DNA of 64,000 nucleotides from Fragilaria crotonensis. Its lineage: Eukaryota > Bacillariophyta > Fragilariophyceae > Fragilariales > Fragilariaceae. This document shows positions 10,237 to 21,814 of the stretch, one piece after another. Both the position numbers and the translations under genes were made by a program. The stretch lies in the NCBI GenBank assembly GCA_022925895.1, contig JAKSYS010000062.1, forward strand, positions 85,593 to 149,592, written 5' to 3'. Every line of letters begins with the position of its first letter. The stretch's first letter is position 1. Under the pieces are notes generated by a model. That model was not told the DNA's origin, made no database searches, and worked only from the letters and a program-made list of their open reading frames with translations.

Positions 10237-12476
10237 ATGGCTGCCAAACAAGGACTATCAGCTCAGTGGAGCCAGGCGTCAGAAGATGCGAAACGTGCGC
10301 TTTCCATGCGAACCAAGTCTTCGTGGTTTTCGAATCTCAATACGACGTGCACCATCAAATCCGCCCCACCTCGATCTCCCGAAGTGTTGAGCTTATTAAG
10401 TACGAAATCTGGATATCTATTGAAGCGCAACGAACAGCACGTTTGGCAAAGTCGTTGGTGTTGTATCGTACCACACATGTTTCTGTACTACTTTGATGCT
10501 GACATTGGTAATGGAGCTGGACCTGGGACGATGAAATTGGATCCACCATCGCCGGAATTGCAACTGGAACTCAACAATGCCATCAATGCAGGGAACCGAA
10601 AATCAACTGCTCCCGGAGTTCACTGAATATATTTCCCACATCTACTGCTATTCCAGAAGACGCACCGGGAGATAAATTCAGCACACTTCAACCCACGGGA
10701 ATTATTGATTTAGAGTGCTACACGAGTTTGCATCGTTCTCCTGCCAATCCACTCATACTCGAATTGGCAGGTGATGATTCGGTCAATCCAGATTTAAGAA
10801 GTTTCTACTTCTGCTCCGCTGATGAAGCACATGGGGATGAATGGGCACAGGCACTCTTGGGCGGTAGGCACAATGCACTCGTCGACGAACGAGATGCCTA
10901 TCGACAAGTGTGCGATGGGTTTTCACTGCAATTGCAACAACTGCACTCGGATTTGGATCAGGCCGAAAAGAAACACGAAGAAGCGCAGGAAGAATGTTAC
11001 CGAATCCGATCGTCACAGGAAGAAGTTCGTCGCAAATGCTTTGCGTTGATTCAAGAAGCACTCGAACGGCCGACACTCAGTGGGAATGATCAACCGAGAA
11101 GGGCATTTCGAACGGATCTTGAAACGGTGCGTCAGCAAGATATGGGGTTGGTGCCGGCCGTGCAGCTTCTGTCCGGATTCTCAGCAGTCCTCGAAGAAAC
11201 GTGTCAAGAATTGCAAGAAAAAGTGCGACAACAAGAAGAACATATTCAGCGCACCCATGATGGGGACCACTTGCAATCGAAGGAACTCGACACTCTCTTG
11301 AAAGAGAAGGAACACGCCTGGTTGATGGAAAAACAAGAATTGCTGAAGAAGGTGCAACGACTAGAATACCAACTGGAAGTGTCGCAGAAGGCAGCAAGGG
11401 ACGCGCAGCAGGATTTGGTGTCGCAGAAGATGGAATTCACCATGTTTCAGTCGTCCTCCAAAGCCAAGATTAGCGAGCTGCAGACGCATAAGAAGATTCT
11501 CAAGAAGGAGGTCGTCAATTTAAGGCAGAAATTGGATGAAGTGGGGTCGGAACTGAGTTTGCAGAAGCATCATTCCAAAATATCGCAATCTGAAGTGGAA
11601 AACGAGCGGCGCAAGGCAGAATTATTGGAGCGCTACGTCGAGAAGATGGAATCGCAAGTGAAAGTTCAGCAAAATATGATGGAATTGATGTCCCAGACGC
11701 ATGAGACGGCAAGTCGAGCATCTGGATCGCAATTTGGTGCATCCCAACACCAATACGTACCGTACTTTGCAAACACGAACAACGGATATGTGGCTGAACC
11801 AAATGCACCCAAAAATCTTGTGGTGCTAACAATGGACGATGATGAAAAAGGCGAGACTCATTCCGTCATGTTGCGCAAAGCCATGGCTCCGGATGATTCT
11901 GACAACAAGTCTCACATGAGCGAGTTGACGGAGGATCGAACTCAGAAACACTTTATCCAAGAATCCACTGAACAACGGCGACTCCCACCGACTTTTATTG
12001 AAGCAGCTCATCATCCCAAGCTGGATACTATTTCCGCGTCGGCAGGATCCCTCCCACCTCGTTCTGTGGCACCGGAGCGCAAGTTGTCGGTGGCCCAACG
12101 CGCCCGGATGGAAGCCGATCGAGGCACACCGGTGCGTGTTCGCGCACCTTCACCTTCGACGCGGTCCGTCAGATCAACTTCGTCCCAATCGTCCTCTTTT
12201 CTGAATAGTTTGGGCAAGACCATTGCCGAAGCGATTGACAATTCTGTATTGGGCCTACCAGATCCTAGTTCGTCGTCATCATCGTCGTCATCGGATGGGC
12301 GTGATAGGGCAATGACGGAAGATGACGAGAACGAACGACCAGTTTCCGAAACAGGATCATCTCTGAGTTTGGCGCAACGTCAGCAGATTCAACGAGCGAA
12401 ACAGATTGAGTTTTTACGAGCACAAGGTCTGCTCAAGAGAACAGATCAACTACCACCGACACCTCATGGAGTATAA
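10237..12476 (+). CDS. PH-domain coiled-coil protein, two exons (intron 10508-10656)
   Basis: Proposed CDS is 10237-10507 joined to 10657-12476, 696 residues. Exon 1 starts at an ATG in good context (acaacaATGG) and ends inside the PH strand LYYFDADI. The donor is GTAATG and the acceptor TTCCAG follows a pyrimidine-rich stretch. Splicing joins the sequence to EDAPGDK, then GIIDLECYTSLH, which completes a PH domain at about residues 50-160 (final helix DEWAQALL). Residues 170-450 are strongly heptad-like, Lys/Glu/Gln-rich coiled coil. The C-terminal third is Ser/Pro-rich and probably disordered. PH domains usually bind phosphoinositides or protein partners, so this is probably a membrane-associated scaffold. 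Without splicing, exon 1 hits a stop at 10624. No orthologue name can be given. Confidence 0.78.
10508..10656 (+). other. Intron of the PH-domain gene
   Basis: 149 nt, beginning GTAATG and ending CTATTCCAG. Its length is not a multiple of three, and removal changes the frame from the stopped exon-1 register to the long exon-2 register exactly inside a conserved PH strand. A cDNA read across it would settle the point. Confidence 0.7.
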
Positions 12477-13168
12477 TGAAGACGACACGACATTATGTTC
12501 TAGAACAAGCCTGTAACAACTGCTGGATAGCAGTTCGTCATTTTTCGTCTCCTGCTTGTATGACTACTCTAGATCTATGTGTTGGGTACATCGATTGGAA
12601 TCCTTGATTGGTAGTGGTGGCACACGCTTGGCACCAAAGTTCGAGCGAACAAGAGAACATGTCGCAAAACAGATGCATCCAGTTTTAAGCTTGAAATGAA
12701 TATCGGTCAAATACACAAATATTGAAGGTAACAAATTCGAATGTGACAGTTAAATTAACGTTCAAATATCATGTGAAACTCGTGGAACCAAAGGGATTGG
12801 TCAACATGGAGTTCCTCTCATCCAATCCATGCGTGGTTGATTGGTGTGGCGGAACGGAACCAAAGCCACATCAGTTCACGATGATGTCACGACTACGAAA
12901 CTCCTCCCTCTGGTTCTGGCGGGAAACCTTCAACACAGTGCAGAAAGCCAGCTGACACTCTTGTTTTTCTCTGAATTCGCGACCTTCACAGCAACCTTTT
13001 GCAACTGGACAGGGTGAATATCATCACTTATACAACAACGACAACGCGGAACGAACCATTGCCACAAGACAAAAGATTCAACGAAATTGGATTGAAACGA
13101 AAAAATAGGCGGCGTTGCTGTTGAGTAGTTCACACCTCTCTTATTCAGTCGAGACACTCTTACTTAAA
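12477..13168. other. Intergenic region
   Basis: 3' flank of the PH-domain gene and 5' flank of the LRR-like gene. I see no gene or recognisable repeat. The frame of the next gene extends upstream to 13115, but only through non-ATG codons. Confidence 0.5.
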
Positions 13169-15094
13169 ATGGACAACGACGATGATGACAACGACTACGA
13201 TGATGATGATGTCAATAACAACGATGAAGTAAAAAAGGATGCTATTATCACCAGGACGGATGATATTTTAAAAACACAAGTCCATGCATCAAGAGGCAGG
13301 AGAACAAATCAATCACTACACTATAAACCGGCTGCTACAGCTGCTGCAAATTCTAATGCTCGCGTAATGAGACTCCGAGGAAGTTATCTTCGTGATCATG
13401 ACATGACGCATCTGAATGCCCATTCTGCTACGGCAAGCACAAACATCCCCAGGTTGGACGAATTTTCAGACGACAGTTTTGAATATCCAGAAACTTCTGG
13501 TGAGAACATCGATTATGATGACGGCAACGATCAGGAATGTGACGATACTACTAGGGACAATAACTCGACACCATTATCGTCTTCCAAGTTGATTGTGACA
13601 ACCAAGAACAAAACCATGACAAAATGGATAGATGAAGACTATCCTGCCATTACATGGATTACTCCGAGCGGGGACACTGTCGTCGAGATGCTCATTCGCA
13701 GATCGCAACGCATGGCACTACTACTACTTGTTGCGACAATCTTTGTTGCCATGTTGTCCATTGGGACTCTACGTTACACCATTACAACTCCACCATTTCG
13801 ATCCACGAACAATATGTCCCTTGTTGTTAAGATGAAGGAAATTCCGACAGCTCCATCTGTCATTTCAACTCTGTCTCCGAAACAATCGAACGGCACCCCA
13901 GAGATTGTTCTTGATGAAGTTGATGCTTGTCCCAAAACCACGACCGACCAAGCAAGAAGAGAAACATCGCTTTCTATTTGGACGGCAACAAAGAAGGTGT
14001 TCAGTACCAATGTTCGGGTCGCATCTGATGAACAACGCTCCTTGTCAAGTATTCAATTACCACGGCAAAGCGTTCACGAGAAGGCAAAGCAGTCCAAGCC
14101 CAACAAACGCACGTCAGTGGCACTTGTCCCCTCCACACCCTCTACCCACGATACAAGACAAACAAATCAACTTGTATCATTCGAAGACATGCACACTATT
14201 CGATGGGGTATGGTTCCGGCGATGCTTGCTCGGTCGTCATTTTCAAGTATGGATACTAGTAGTCTGGCTGATCCGAGTTCAACAGCTACTACTACAAGTG
14301 TCAGGCAAAGGACAGCACGAACAACGTCTGGACCATCCGTTTCCTCGGTGTCCCATCCTTCCGACATGGACACTCTTCCTCTGGAAAATCAACAACGCAA
14401 GATACCTCCACTTCTGCGACGCTTGCTCTTGTTATTTGCCAAGGATCATTCCACTACCAAATCACACCTTGACGCGATGGAAACGATCCAAATTCCCAGA
14501 TCCCTCGCAGGAACCATCCCCCTTTATGTGGCCCAGCTATCGAGCTTACAAATGTCAAGAACACAGATGCATGATGTTGTACCTCGATCCACGACAATAG
14601 CAACAACAACAATCACAACCGTTTCACTCTTGGATCTCCTTGCGGCCAGAATCATTGTGGCACAGAAACGCATTGCCGAATGGCTAAAGGGTGACCGGGA
14701 TTCGACAACAAGAACACCAACAAGTATTGTTGTTGATTCTCGCATCGAAATGGACAATCCTGGATTGTGGGGGACGATTCCATCGAATTTGGGGCATTCC
14801 TCCTTGTTGGTTGGATTGTTGGATAACCATTACACAGTGGTGGAACAGTTTTTTCAAGAGTCGTCACAAGAACGAGATGGACGGCGAAAGGAAGCACCAT
14901 TATCAGCAGGGGAGGAGGAAGAGGAGGAATGTTCAATTCGTACTGGATGCTCTAAGTTGGGAACAGAGCATGTGTTTTTGCACGACTTGGCCATGATCCA
15001 AAGCTGGATGATGACCCCAGCCAGCGGTTTGGCGGGAACCATATCGAAGATTGGGCCATCCGCAGTACAGATTGGGATGTATTTACAAAAATAA
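13169..15094 (+). CDS. Transmembrane protein with degenerate LRR-type ectodomain
   Basis: A 641-residue protein from the ATG at 13169. The N-terminal ~180 residues are very acidic at first (Asp-rich) and then polar. One hydrophobic helix follows at about residues 181-203 (MALLLLVATIFVAM). The remainder is Ser/Thr-rich until three fragments resembling plant-type LRRs: LAGTIPLYVAQLSSLQ, GLWGTIPSNLGHSSLLVGLL and GLAGTISKIG. Diatoms have many proteins with an acidic cytosolic N-terminus, one TM helix and a C-terminal LRR ectodomain, and this fits that plan, but the repeats are few and spaced by unrelated sequence. A role in recognition or adhesion at the surface is only inference. The gene may be decaying, although its frame is intact. 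Confidence 0.6.
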   Translation: MDNDDDDNDYDDDDVNNNDEVKKDAIITRTDDILKTQVHASRGRRTNQSLHYKPAATAAANSNARVMRLRGSYLRDHDMTHLNAHSATASTNIPRLDEFSDDSFEYPETSGENIDYDDGNDQECDDTTRDNNSTPLSSSKLIVTTKNKTMTKWIDEDYPAITWITPSGDTVVEMLIRRSQRMALLLLVATIFVAMLSIGTLRYTITTPPFRSTNNMSLVVKMKEIPTAPSVISTLSPKQSNGTPEIVLDEVDACPKTTTDQARRETSLSIWTATKKVFSTNVRVASDEQRSLSSIQLPRQSVHEKAKQSKPNKRTSVALVPSTPSTHDTRQTNQLVSFEDMHTIRWGMVPAMLARSSFSSMDTSSLADPSSTATTTSVRQRTARTTSGPSVSSVSHPSDMDTLPLENQQRKIPPLLRRLLLLFAKDHSTTKSHLDAMETIQIPRSLAGTIPLYVAQLSSLQMSRTQMHDVVPRSTTIATTTITTVSLLDLLAARIIVAQKRIAEWLKGDRDSTTRTPTSIVVDSRIEMDNPGLWGTIPSNLGHSSLLVGLLDNHYTVVEQFFQESSQERDGRRKEAPLSAGEEEEEECSIRTGCSKLGTEHVFLHDLAMIQSWMMTPASGLAGTISKIGPSAVQIGMYLQK

Positions 15095-15692
15095 TTTTGT
15101 TGGGGATTGCCGCGGGGGGATGAGTCTCGTTCGGGGTGCGGATCATCGACCTTATATGGTTCTCCTCGTGCTACTCGTTTCACTACTCGAGAAGGTCGTT
15201 GTGGTGAAGTGTTAAATTGTATAATTGTGTTAACTGGAATAATAGTGATGTGTGATGTGTATTTAGTGTCCATTTTCGAGTCAATAATCCCATGTCCCAA
15301 CATTGAGGTCTACTCCGAGTAAAACTGTGTATTTTCGGTATCATATATTGATCATTCTACAGAACTGAAGGACGCCTCCAAGGACTCAGAGTGTATTGAA
15401 CGTAGGAGTCTACCACTCCAATCTGATCATTGCTGATATGCGGAGTTCGGGGTGTACAGTACTTGTACTCCTGCACTGAAGTCGTACTGGTGTGCTCGAG
15501 TAAATGACGTACGATGTCGCTGCACAGTGCACAGTAGATGCTGCACCGATTTATATATATGTGTATGACGTATGTGATAAATCTGCTGTCTACATGAGGC
15601 GTTAGGACACCTGTATGACAGCAGTCATTTGTTTAGGTAGAATCCGTCATGCTCCTAGCGGGATTTCAAGCGTCAACGTCGCACAGGGAACA
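15095..15692. other. Intergenic region before the pseudogene block
   Basis: Contains TA- and GTAC-rich sequence and no credible ORF. It ends at the left inverted repeat (15693) of the candidate composite element. Confidence 0.5.
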
Positions 15693-16199
15693 GGGACATG
15701 CGGAAATCCTTCTTACTGGGGTTAGAGATAACCGTTTTCACCGTTAAATATATTTTAACTCATTATTCACAACAATTACTTTTATAAAAGAGAATTCGGA
15801 GAAAGTCTGACTCGCGCGCATGAGCTTGGCCTGCGCGTTTCCAAAACCTTCTTAGAAACGAAGATGGTAAGGAAAACCTTCTTCGCTCGAAGACGCTTGC
15901 TTCCGAACTTCTTCGTGTGTAGCATTTGCACATTTTCTTCTTCATTCGTCGTCGTTTTCCCAAGAAACACTTCACATAAAAATCTGTACTATTTTGTCTC
16001 ACATTGTTCATGCTCTCCTCTTGCGACGGTGTATGCGTCGTGTCGCCCTGTTCAGTAATGTTTGTTATCTGATTCAAGACTTGATTTTTTAAACATCGAT
16101 GTCGTTGGTCGACAGCATTCTTTGGATCGAAGATGCATGCCGTTTGGCTTACAGCAGCACGACCGGCTCTATAGTAGCTCTAGTGGTGTGCCAACTACG

Positions 16200-17400
16200 G
16201 ACAACTAGGAGCTCAATCGACAAATTGCCAACCTGCAAAGCAAGATGTAAGCGCTCTTCCTCGATGAAAACAAACAACTTACCACCGAGTTACAATTCTC
16301 CGAGGACGAATCGAAAAATACAGGCACCCTGCCGTTGATCTGCAATGAGGCGCGCGGGATTGCCAATAAGAAAAATCTTTCCTCTAAAAGAATTCAATTG
16401 CACACCAACGGGGAATTATGACTATGAAGGAGTGCCTTTGGAACATTTCAAGTCAAGTGTCTACGATGAGGTCTTCAAGTAGAAGGTATGGGAGAGGAAG
16501 AGGATGATAATAGCGACGAGGAAAGAGACGAGACGAAAGACGAACCGCCAGAGAATGACGACGAAGAAGATGATGATGGTGAGGCGGGGGAGGTAGATCA
16601 CACAGTGTGCTCAAATTTGCTTACTTGGCGTCGATCCACCTGTCTCCCTCTTGCAATGTCAACAATGCTTTCCTAGGCTGAGGACAACGCTTCAGAAGAA
16701 GAAGATTCAAAGGGAGAGGAGAGCAAACATGACGACGAAGTGGAAGAAGAGGACAACCATGATGGAAGTTCAGACGTTGGCATTAAATCTAGTTTGCAGA
16801 AGACAGCGGGGTTGAAGAGGACGAGGCATCCGGAACTCATGATCAGGAAATTGATCGATTGCACTACGACAATGGATCCCACGTTGCTGCAAAACGTATG
16901 CGTATGAGCGAAGCCGAGGACGAATGATTTCGCGGCATTACTGCATGACCCGAGAGTGGTGAAGAAGTAGGAAAGCAATGGCTCCTTTTGTTGTTGCAAG
17001 GATAGTGGTTATATTGTTGATTAACTTGTGCGACCAACGCTTGTGATTATGTCGAAGATGAAGGCCCGGGTGAGCCCGTCGACAACAACCTCAGTGAGAC
17101 GCAGGAAACGACGCAACTCGACGCTATTCTCCAGCAAATGACCGAGGAGACAGATTTGTAGCATGGATCGTGAGAAGGGTGTGCGCGTTGTTCGATTTAA
17201 TGCCATCGTCAAACCAACCACATTGGTACATCATCCGAAAAGCATGTGATACCCGATCACTACATGGCGCGGCAGATTTTGTGATCGCCGGACTACATGA
17301 AACAGACATCAATTGACACCATTGAAAGTACACACACATACTTACAACGCTCAGCAATGTTGCGCTTGGCTCGACTCTGTTCGGAGGTACTCAGGAGCAA
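16200..17400 (+). pseudogene. Decayed acidic coiled-coil protein, family not recognised
   Basis: Reading across frames and stops, a coiled-coil-like segment is visible at about 16210-16290 (QIANLQSKM, then ENKQLTTELQFSEDESK). A conserved-looking stretch, DYEGVPLEHFKSSVYDEV, lies at about 16420-16475. Long Glu/Asp-rich segments follow at 16490-16600 and 16680-16780. Further on, HVIPDHYMARQIL and SPDYMKQTSIDTIEST are readable at about 17240-17330, interrupted by one stop. Codon character persists, but stops and frame changes are frequent. I do not recognise the family. Small introns could explain part of this, so whether it is one gene or several is unclear. Confidence 0.35.
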
Positions 17401-18333
17401 CCGGGGCTGTAAGATTCAAACGCGAATAGGAAAAAGTTAAATTGCATTACATGAATACTCCCATTTGTTAGAATGTTACAGCAAGTCCAAATGTACCTTT
17501 TCAATCCTTCGTCATACAGGCCGGAAGGTTTGAAACTCCACGGCGACACGAGTCGCTCACATTCACTGGCATAGCCACCGGCGCAGACACCTGACTGGCG
17601 GTCGCCGGCGCTGACACATAACTGGCGGCCGCTGGCGCTGGAGCCTGTTGAACTGGATCCTCGTACGCTGGAGCTGGTGCCGGAGCAGGTGTAATTCCAT
17701 TCGAATTAACACCGTATCGATTTGGAGTTCCGAGCGGAGGACTCCAAGCACCATAATAAGCTCTAGCCGCCTCTTCGCCGTAGTAGAAGGGATAGCGAAA
17801 GACTTCCTCGTGGTATGTATCCAGCGTTGTTTGAGCTTGAGCTGGCGCCGGAGCCGCAACTGGAGCTGCATGAGAAACGACTTGAGCATCGACTACCCCG
17901 TGATTGCTCTAAGCAGTTGCAGCTGCCTGCGCTGCATAGTATGCTGCCCACTCCTTTGAATAACCTTGACTTCCAACCTGAGACTGTTGATTGCCATACC
18001 CTTGTTGCTGCACAGCGCCATAAGCACCACTACCGCCAACGTCATACCCGCCCATCCCTTGTCCGTTCTGCTGCCCTGCTCCAGCATATCCATGACCGTA
18101 CTGAACATGAGCTTGGGGTCCCGTCCCAGACATTACCGATTGGGATGACTGTTCCAGCACAATACGCTCAATCGTTTGCTTGACGCGTTCACATCCATCG
18201 GCAGGCCCAGTCACGGTTGCAATACGAGTGAGCATACCTGGGGTCAAAAAGGATGGAATCTGGATCTTGGTACCCCACTGGTTCTGCATCTCCTGAATAA
18301 CACATCCAGCACGACCGATGCACATTCCAACAT

Positions 18334-18399
18334 CTGAAAAAAGCAGCGTTAGCTACGAAATAGGTATGCTGCATGCGCCTTTGCACCAGCCAAACTCAC
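18334..18399 (-). other. Intron inside the KH pseudogene
   Basis: 66 nt on the minus strand, donor GTGAGT, acceptor TTTTTTCAG. Removal joins VEIPNK to DVGMCIGRAG in frame, exactly as expected at the start of a KH domain. It shows that the fragment came from genomic DNA and not from a processed transcript. Confidence 0.75.
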
Positions 18400-18486
18400 C
18401 TTTGTTCGGAATCTCTACCTGGATTGTAATATGTGGAGCCTAATGTCGCTTTGAAACCAAGATATCTTCGATCATCTGCTTGGCCA

Positions 18487-19127
18487 ATCTAGCTCCTTCT
18501 ATGTGCGGATGACTGATAGCCACAGTTCGAATGTTCGGGTTGCCAGCATCACCACTTTGTGGGATTTGAATGTTGGCACCACTACGATCCTGAATCTAGC
18601 TCCTTCTACGTGCGGATGAGTGATAGCCACAGTTCGAATGTTCGGGTTGCCAGCATCACCACTTTGTGGGATTTGAATGTTGGCACCACTACGATCCTGA
18701 ATCTAGCTCCTTCTACGTGCGGATGAGTGATAGCCACAGTTCGAATGTTCGGGTTGCCAGCATCACCACTTTGTGGGATTTGAATGTTGGCACCACTACG
18801 ATCCTGAATCTAGCTCCTTCTACGTGCGGATGAGTGATAGCCACAGTTCGAATGTTCGGGTTGCCAGCATCACCACTTTGTGGGATTTGAATGTTGGCAC
18901 CACTACGATCCTGAATCTAGCTCCTTCTACGTGCGGATGAGTGATAGCCACAGTTCGAATGTTCAGGTTGCCAGCATCACCACTTTGTGGGATTTGAATG
19001 TTGGCACCACTCGATCCTGAATCTAGCTCCTTCTACGTGCGGATGAGTGATAGCCACAGTTCGAATGTTCGGGTTGGCAACATCACCACTTTGAGGGATT
19101 TGAATGTTGGCACCACTACGATCCTGA
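18487..19127 (-). repeat. 107-bp tandem repeat, six units, within a KH domain
   Basis: Units begin at 18487, 18594, 18701, 18808, 18915 and 19021. All periods are 107 bp except one of 106. Each unit encodes the middle of a KH domain (DRSGANIQIPQSGD to HPHVEGAR). The joints fall at a short ATT overlap, so slippage or unequal exchange seeded by microhomology is likely. The units are nearly identical, so the expansion is recent. The five extra units total 534 bp, which is divisible by three, yet the frame is wrong inside them and a stop is met in the second unit. Confidence 0.9.
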
Positions 19128-19899
19128 ATATCCTTGATGGTAGATCCAGCCTTGCCAATGATCAGTCCTACATCGGTATCTGGGACAGCCACAGTCACAA
19201 CAACGTGACCAGCCTAAAGTGCTTCTTGAAGCCCAGACTCTTGGGAGTTATTTTCAAAGGGCATGTCTGTAGAGGTGGTCTGCGTTCGCTCGTTTACCAT
19301 GCTTTGAATAATGGATCGACACTGATCAATCGCCTCCTTGGTAGCAGCTTGAAGGGTAATCACACGCTGCGTCTGACCTGGTTGCATCTCGTTTTCTTTT
19401 TGAATCTGAACCTTGCACCCGGCTCTCGCTTGCATGGACGCAATGGATTCACCTCCTCTCCCAAGAATTGAACCCACAATTTCATTCGGGACACCAATTT
19501 GTTCCTCCAAGAGAGTACCTCCGACCGCCATGCCGGCATTGTGAGTGAAACTGGCCACGGGTGCTGGCTTGTACCCATCCACTCTGCACAAGCACCATTA
19601 ACAGCAGTAGGAGCCGAAACCGTCGAAGAAGGCGCATCGTCCACCATGGTCTCGGCCTGGTCTGCGTTAGCAACGAAGGGAGCCTCAACTAGCTGTTCGG
19701 CATTCTCACAGGCTTCCGTTGTCGGTCCCTCAATCGAAATGTGGAGTGGCTGTAACAAAGAACATCCTTTTCTCTTGTATCTAATCGCCTAAGCTCGCGG
19801 ATGACCCCAGAAAGCTGACGGCGACGACTCGCTAACATTGAAACTACGACCGCGGTGTTGAGGCAACAAATATTCTCGTGGTCGATGTTTTTCAGATCA

Positions 19900-21814
19900 A
19901 CGACGACGTACAGCAGGTCCCGTAGGAGCCGCTGAAGATGACCCCGAACGACGATGGAACAATGGAGAAAGCCCTCACATCAGCGAACGTTCCGTTGCAT
20001 GGGATAAAGACATCGTCACTGACATAAAGCTATTTAGTTATGAAGATGGCGCACCTTATACTCCCAGTGAGACGAGAGAACGAATTGCAGCGACATACTT
20101 TGAAGGACTGATCAAGAATAGGACGGACGCATCAGGTGAGATGAGAACGGCGGCACTACCAGCCGTCGACGCTGGGCTTTACACCAGCCCGACATCGGAC
20201 GTCCCCAAATCGAATGGTAGTGACGGTGAAGATCCAAGCAACGCGTCAGCAGCAACGCAGTCTACTGGCGAAGCAAGGAGCCAGAAGACGAGAGGTTGGC
20301 AGTGAGTGATGAACCTACGCTTGCCGACAAAGCCGTTTTCACCCGCAAATCAGAAGACGAGGATGATCGAAGCAAAGTTGACTCGATCATGCTAATTGAC
20401 AACGACGACGAGGACGATGATGATGACGACGAGGAAGAAGATGACGAAGAGATTATGGAGGAAATCGCAAGAGAATGCTCTCCTGTCAGCGCGTGTCTCA
20501 CTGAGGTTGGCACAATGGCGGGTGAAATCTACAATAGTGTCGAGGAGAATCGCAAGCGTCAAGATTCCAACGCTGGGGCTGAAGAAGATAACTTACAAAA
20601 AGGCGAGGCTATTCTGACTCAGGAAAACGAAATTTCCTTGGTTCCCTCAAACTCGGATGCTGTTCCACAGTCCGATGAAACAACAGACCCCGACCCACCG
20701 GAGGAACTCAATCACGCCTACACAACGCCCTACGACCCTCAGGAAATCCCGGCGTACCCTTCGGAAGAGGGATCACTTCTGCAGTACCCAACTGAGTACG
20801 ATGTCACCCACAGTCCGCTGCCTGCAGTTCCGTCTCTTCTTGGCGAAGACGTATTCGAGGATGAAGACGTTGGAACCGTCGACCGTGAATTGGATTTCAG
20901 CAACCAAGACATGGAGCCAGACACAGCAGAGGTTGGCGAGAAGGATGAGGTGCTCGTTTTGCCGAATGTCGTTGCCGGCGACGAATCGGAACCTAATCAG
21001 AAGCAGAGGAGGCTGGAGACGAACCGTCCTACGAGGACAAGATGCTGAAAGCTGAGAGGGATGCCGAGGCTACCAATTCTATTCTGAGCAGCGCTGCATT
21101 GAGCGCAGCTCTATTGGGCTTGGGCCCGAAGATATCGAATCGTCTTTCCGACGTACCGCAAGATGAGCGACTGGCTGCTCCCAAAGGAGTAGATCCCATT
21201 GATATTCCTATCCGAAGAGGCGCGTCGGCGGAGGAAACCATGTCCAGTGGGGAAGCCTATGTTGTGGGATCCATCGATGATTCCTCTCGTGATCCCCAGC
21301 ATCCCGAAGCTATGGTATGGATTCATAAACACCCCACTAACGAGGATATGAATGCGAGCCATGATTACCCGGTCGGGACTGCTGTGAACGAGAGTCGCGA
21401 CGACGGGGTCTCAGAAGAAGAACATTTCATTGACGAGGAGCAACCACCTGATAACTCAAAGACCCGCGACGCGTTCGCACAATCGAAGGATACTGGAAGT
21501 TGGAGTCGAAAGTGCTATATCTTGATCTGCATCGGTCTCGCTGTTCTCGCGATAATTATTGCCATCAGTGTCGTCTTCGGGACGAAAAGCGCGAGTAGCA
21601 ATGCGATGGAGGGACCTTCCACAGGCGGCGAGACTCGTGAGACACAATTCAGTCAACTTCTTCTTGTGGGAAATTCTCTGGCGGATCCTTCGCTACTTTC
21701 GGATGAATCATCGTCGGAGTCAAGGCGATGAATTGGATCATTTACGAAGACCCACTGGCGCTTGATCCTACCAACGCCTCGGCTGAGAACGAATTGCGTA
21801 TCTTGCAGATCTAG
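19900..21814 (+). pseudogene. LRR receptor-like transmembrane protein, 5' portion only
   Basis: Three overlapping frames form one protein. About 19930-20270 gives a polar N-terminus (VAWDKDIVTDIKLFSYEDGA). From 20270 to 21000 a very acidic stretch follows. From 21000 to 21725 comes a Lys/Ala-rich segment, a TM helix (CYILICIGLAVLAIIIAISV, about 21515-21575) and a Ser-rich juxtamembrane part. The next frame reads MNWIIYEDPLALDP and ENELRILQ, the module that precedes the LRRs in many diatom LRR-TM proteins. The sequence then stops at 21812, and no LRRs follow. Frame changes lie near 20275, 21000 and 21720. It is a truncated relative of the TM-LRR class; the join to the dioxygenase fragment is abrupt. 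Confidence 0.6.

Larger units (their letters stand above)
17501..19757 (-). pseudogene. Multi-KH-domain RNA-binding protein (FUBP-like), truncated and disrupted
   Basis: Four KH segments can be read. First is the tail of a KH (PLHISIEGPTTEACENAEQL) just after a likely splice acceptor at about 19750. Then come KH domains with the loop motifs GRGG (about 19450), GKAG (about 19150) and GRAG (about 18310). The tail is Gly/Gln/Tyr-rich and ends with an AYYGAWSPPLGTPNRYG motif typical of FUBP/KSRP-like proteins, which bind single-stranded DNA or RNA. One canonical intron (18334-18399, GTGAGT...CAG) remains. Damage: no 5' end, a frameshift near 19592, a 107-bp tandem expansion within one KH, and in-frame TAG codons at 19214-19216, 18440-18442 and 17909-17911. 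An 84-nt intron (GTAAAC...TTTAG) could remove the first of these, but not the other two. Confidence 0.7.

Noticed and set aside
10508-10656. Simple frameshift instead of an intron in the PH-domain gene
   Set aside because: The GT-AG removal joins a PH strand at a sensible place and both ends fit splice sites, while a plain frameshift leaves an unrelated insert of about 50 residues in the domain.
17501-19757. TAG read as Gln (alternative genetic code)
   Set aside because: The same gene has frameshifts, a missing 5' end and a tandem insertion; other genes here need TAG as a stop. A pseudogene explains all of it.
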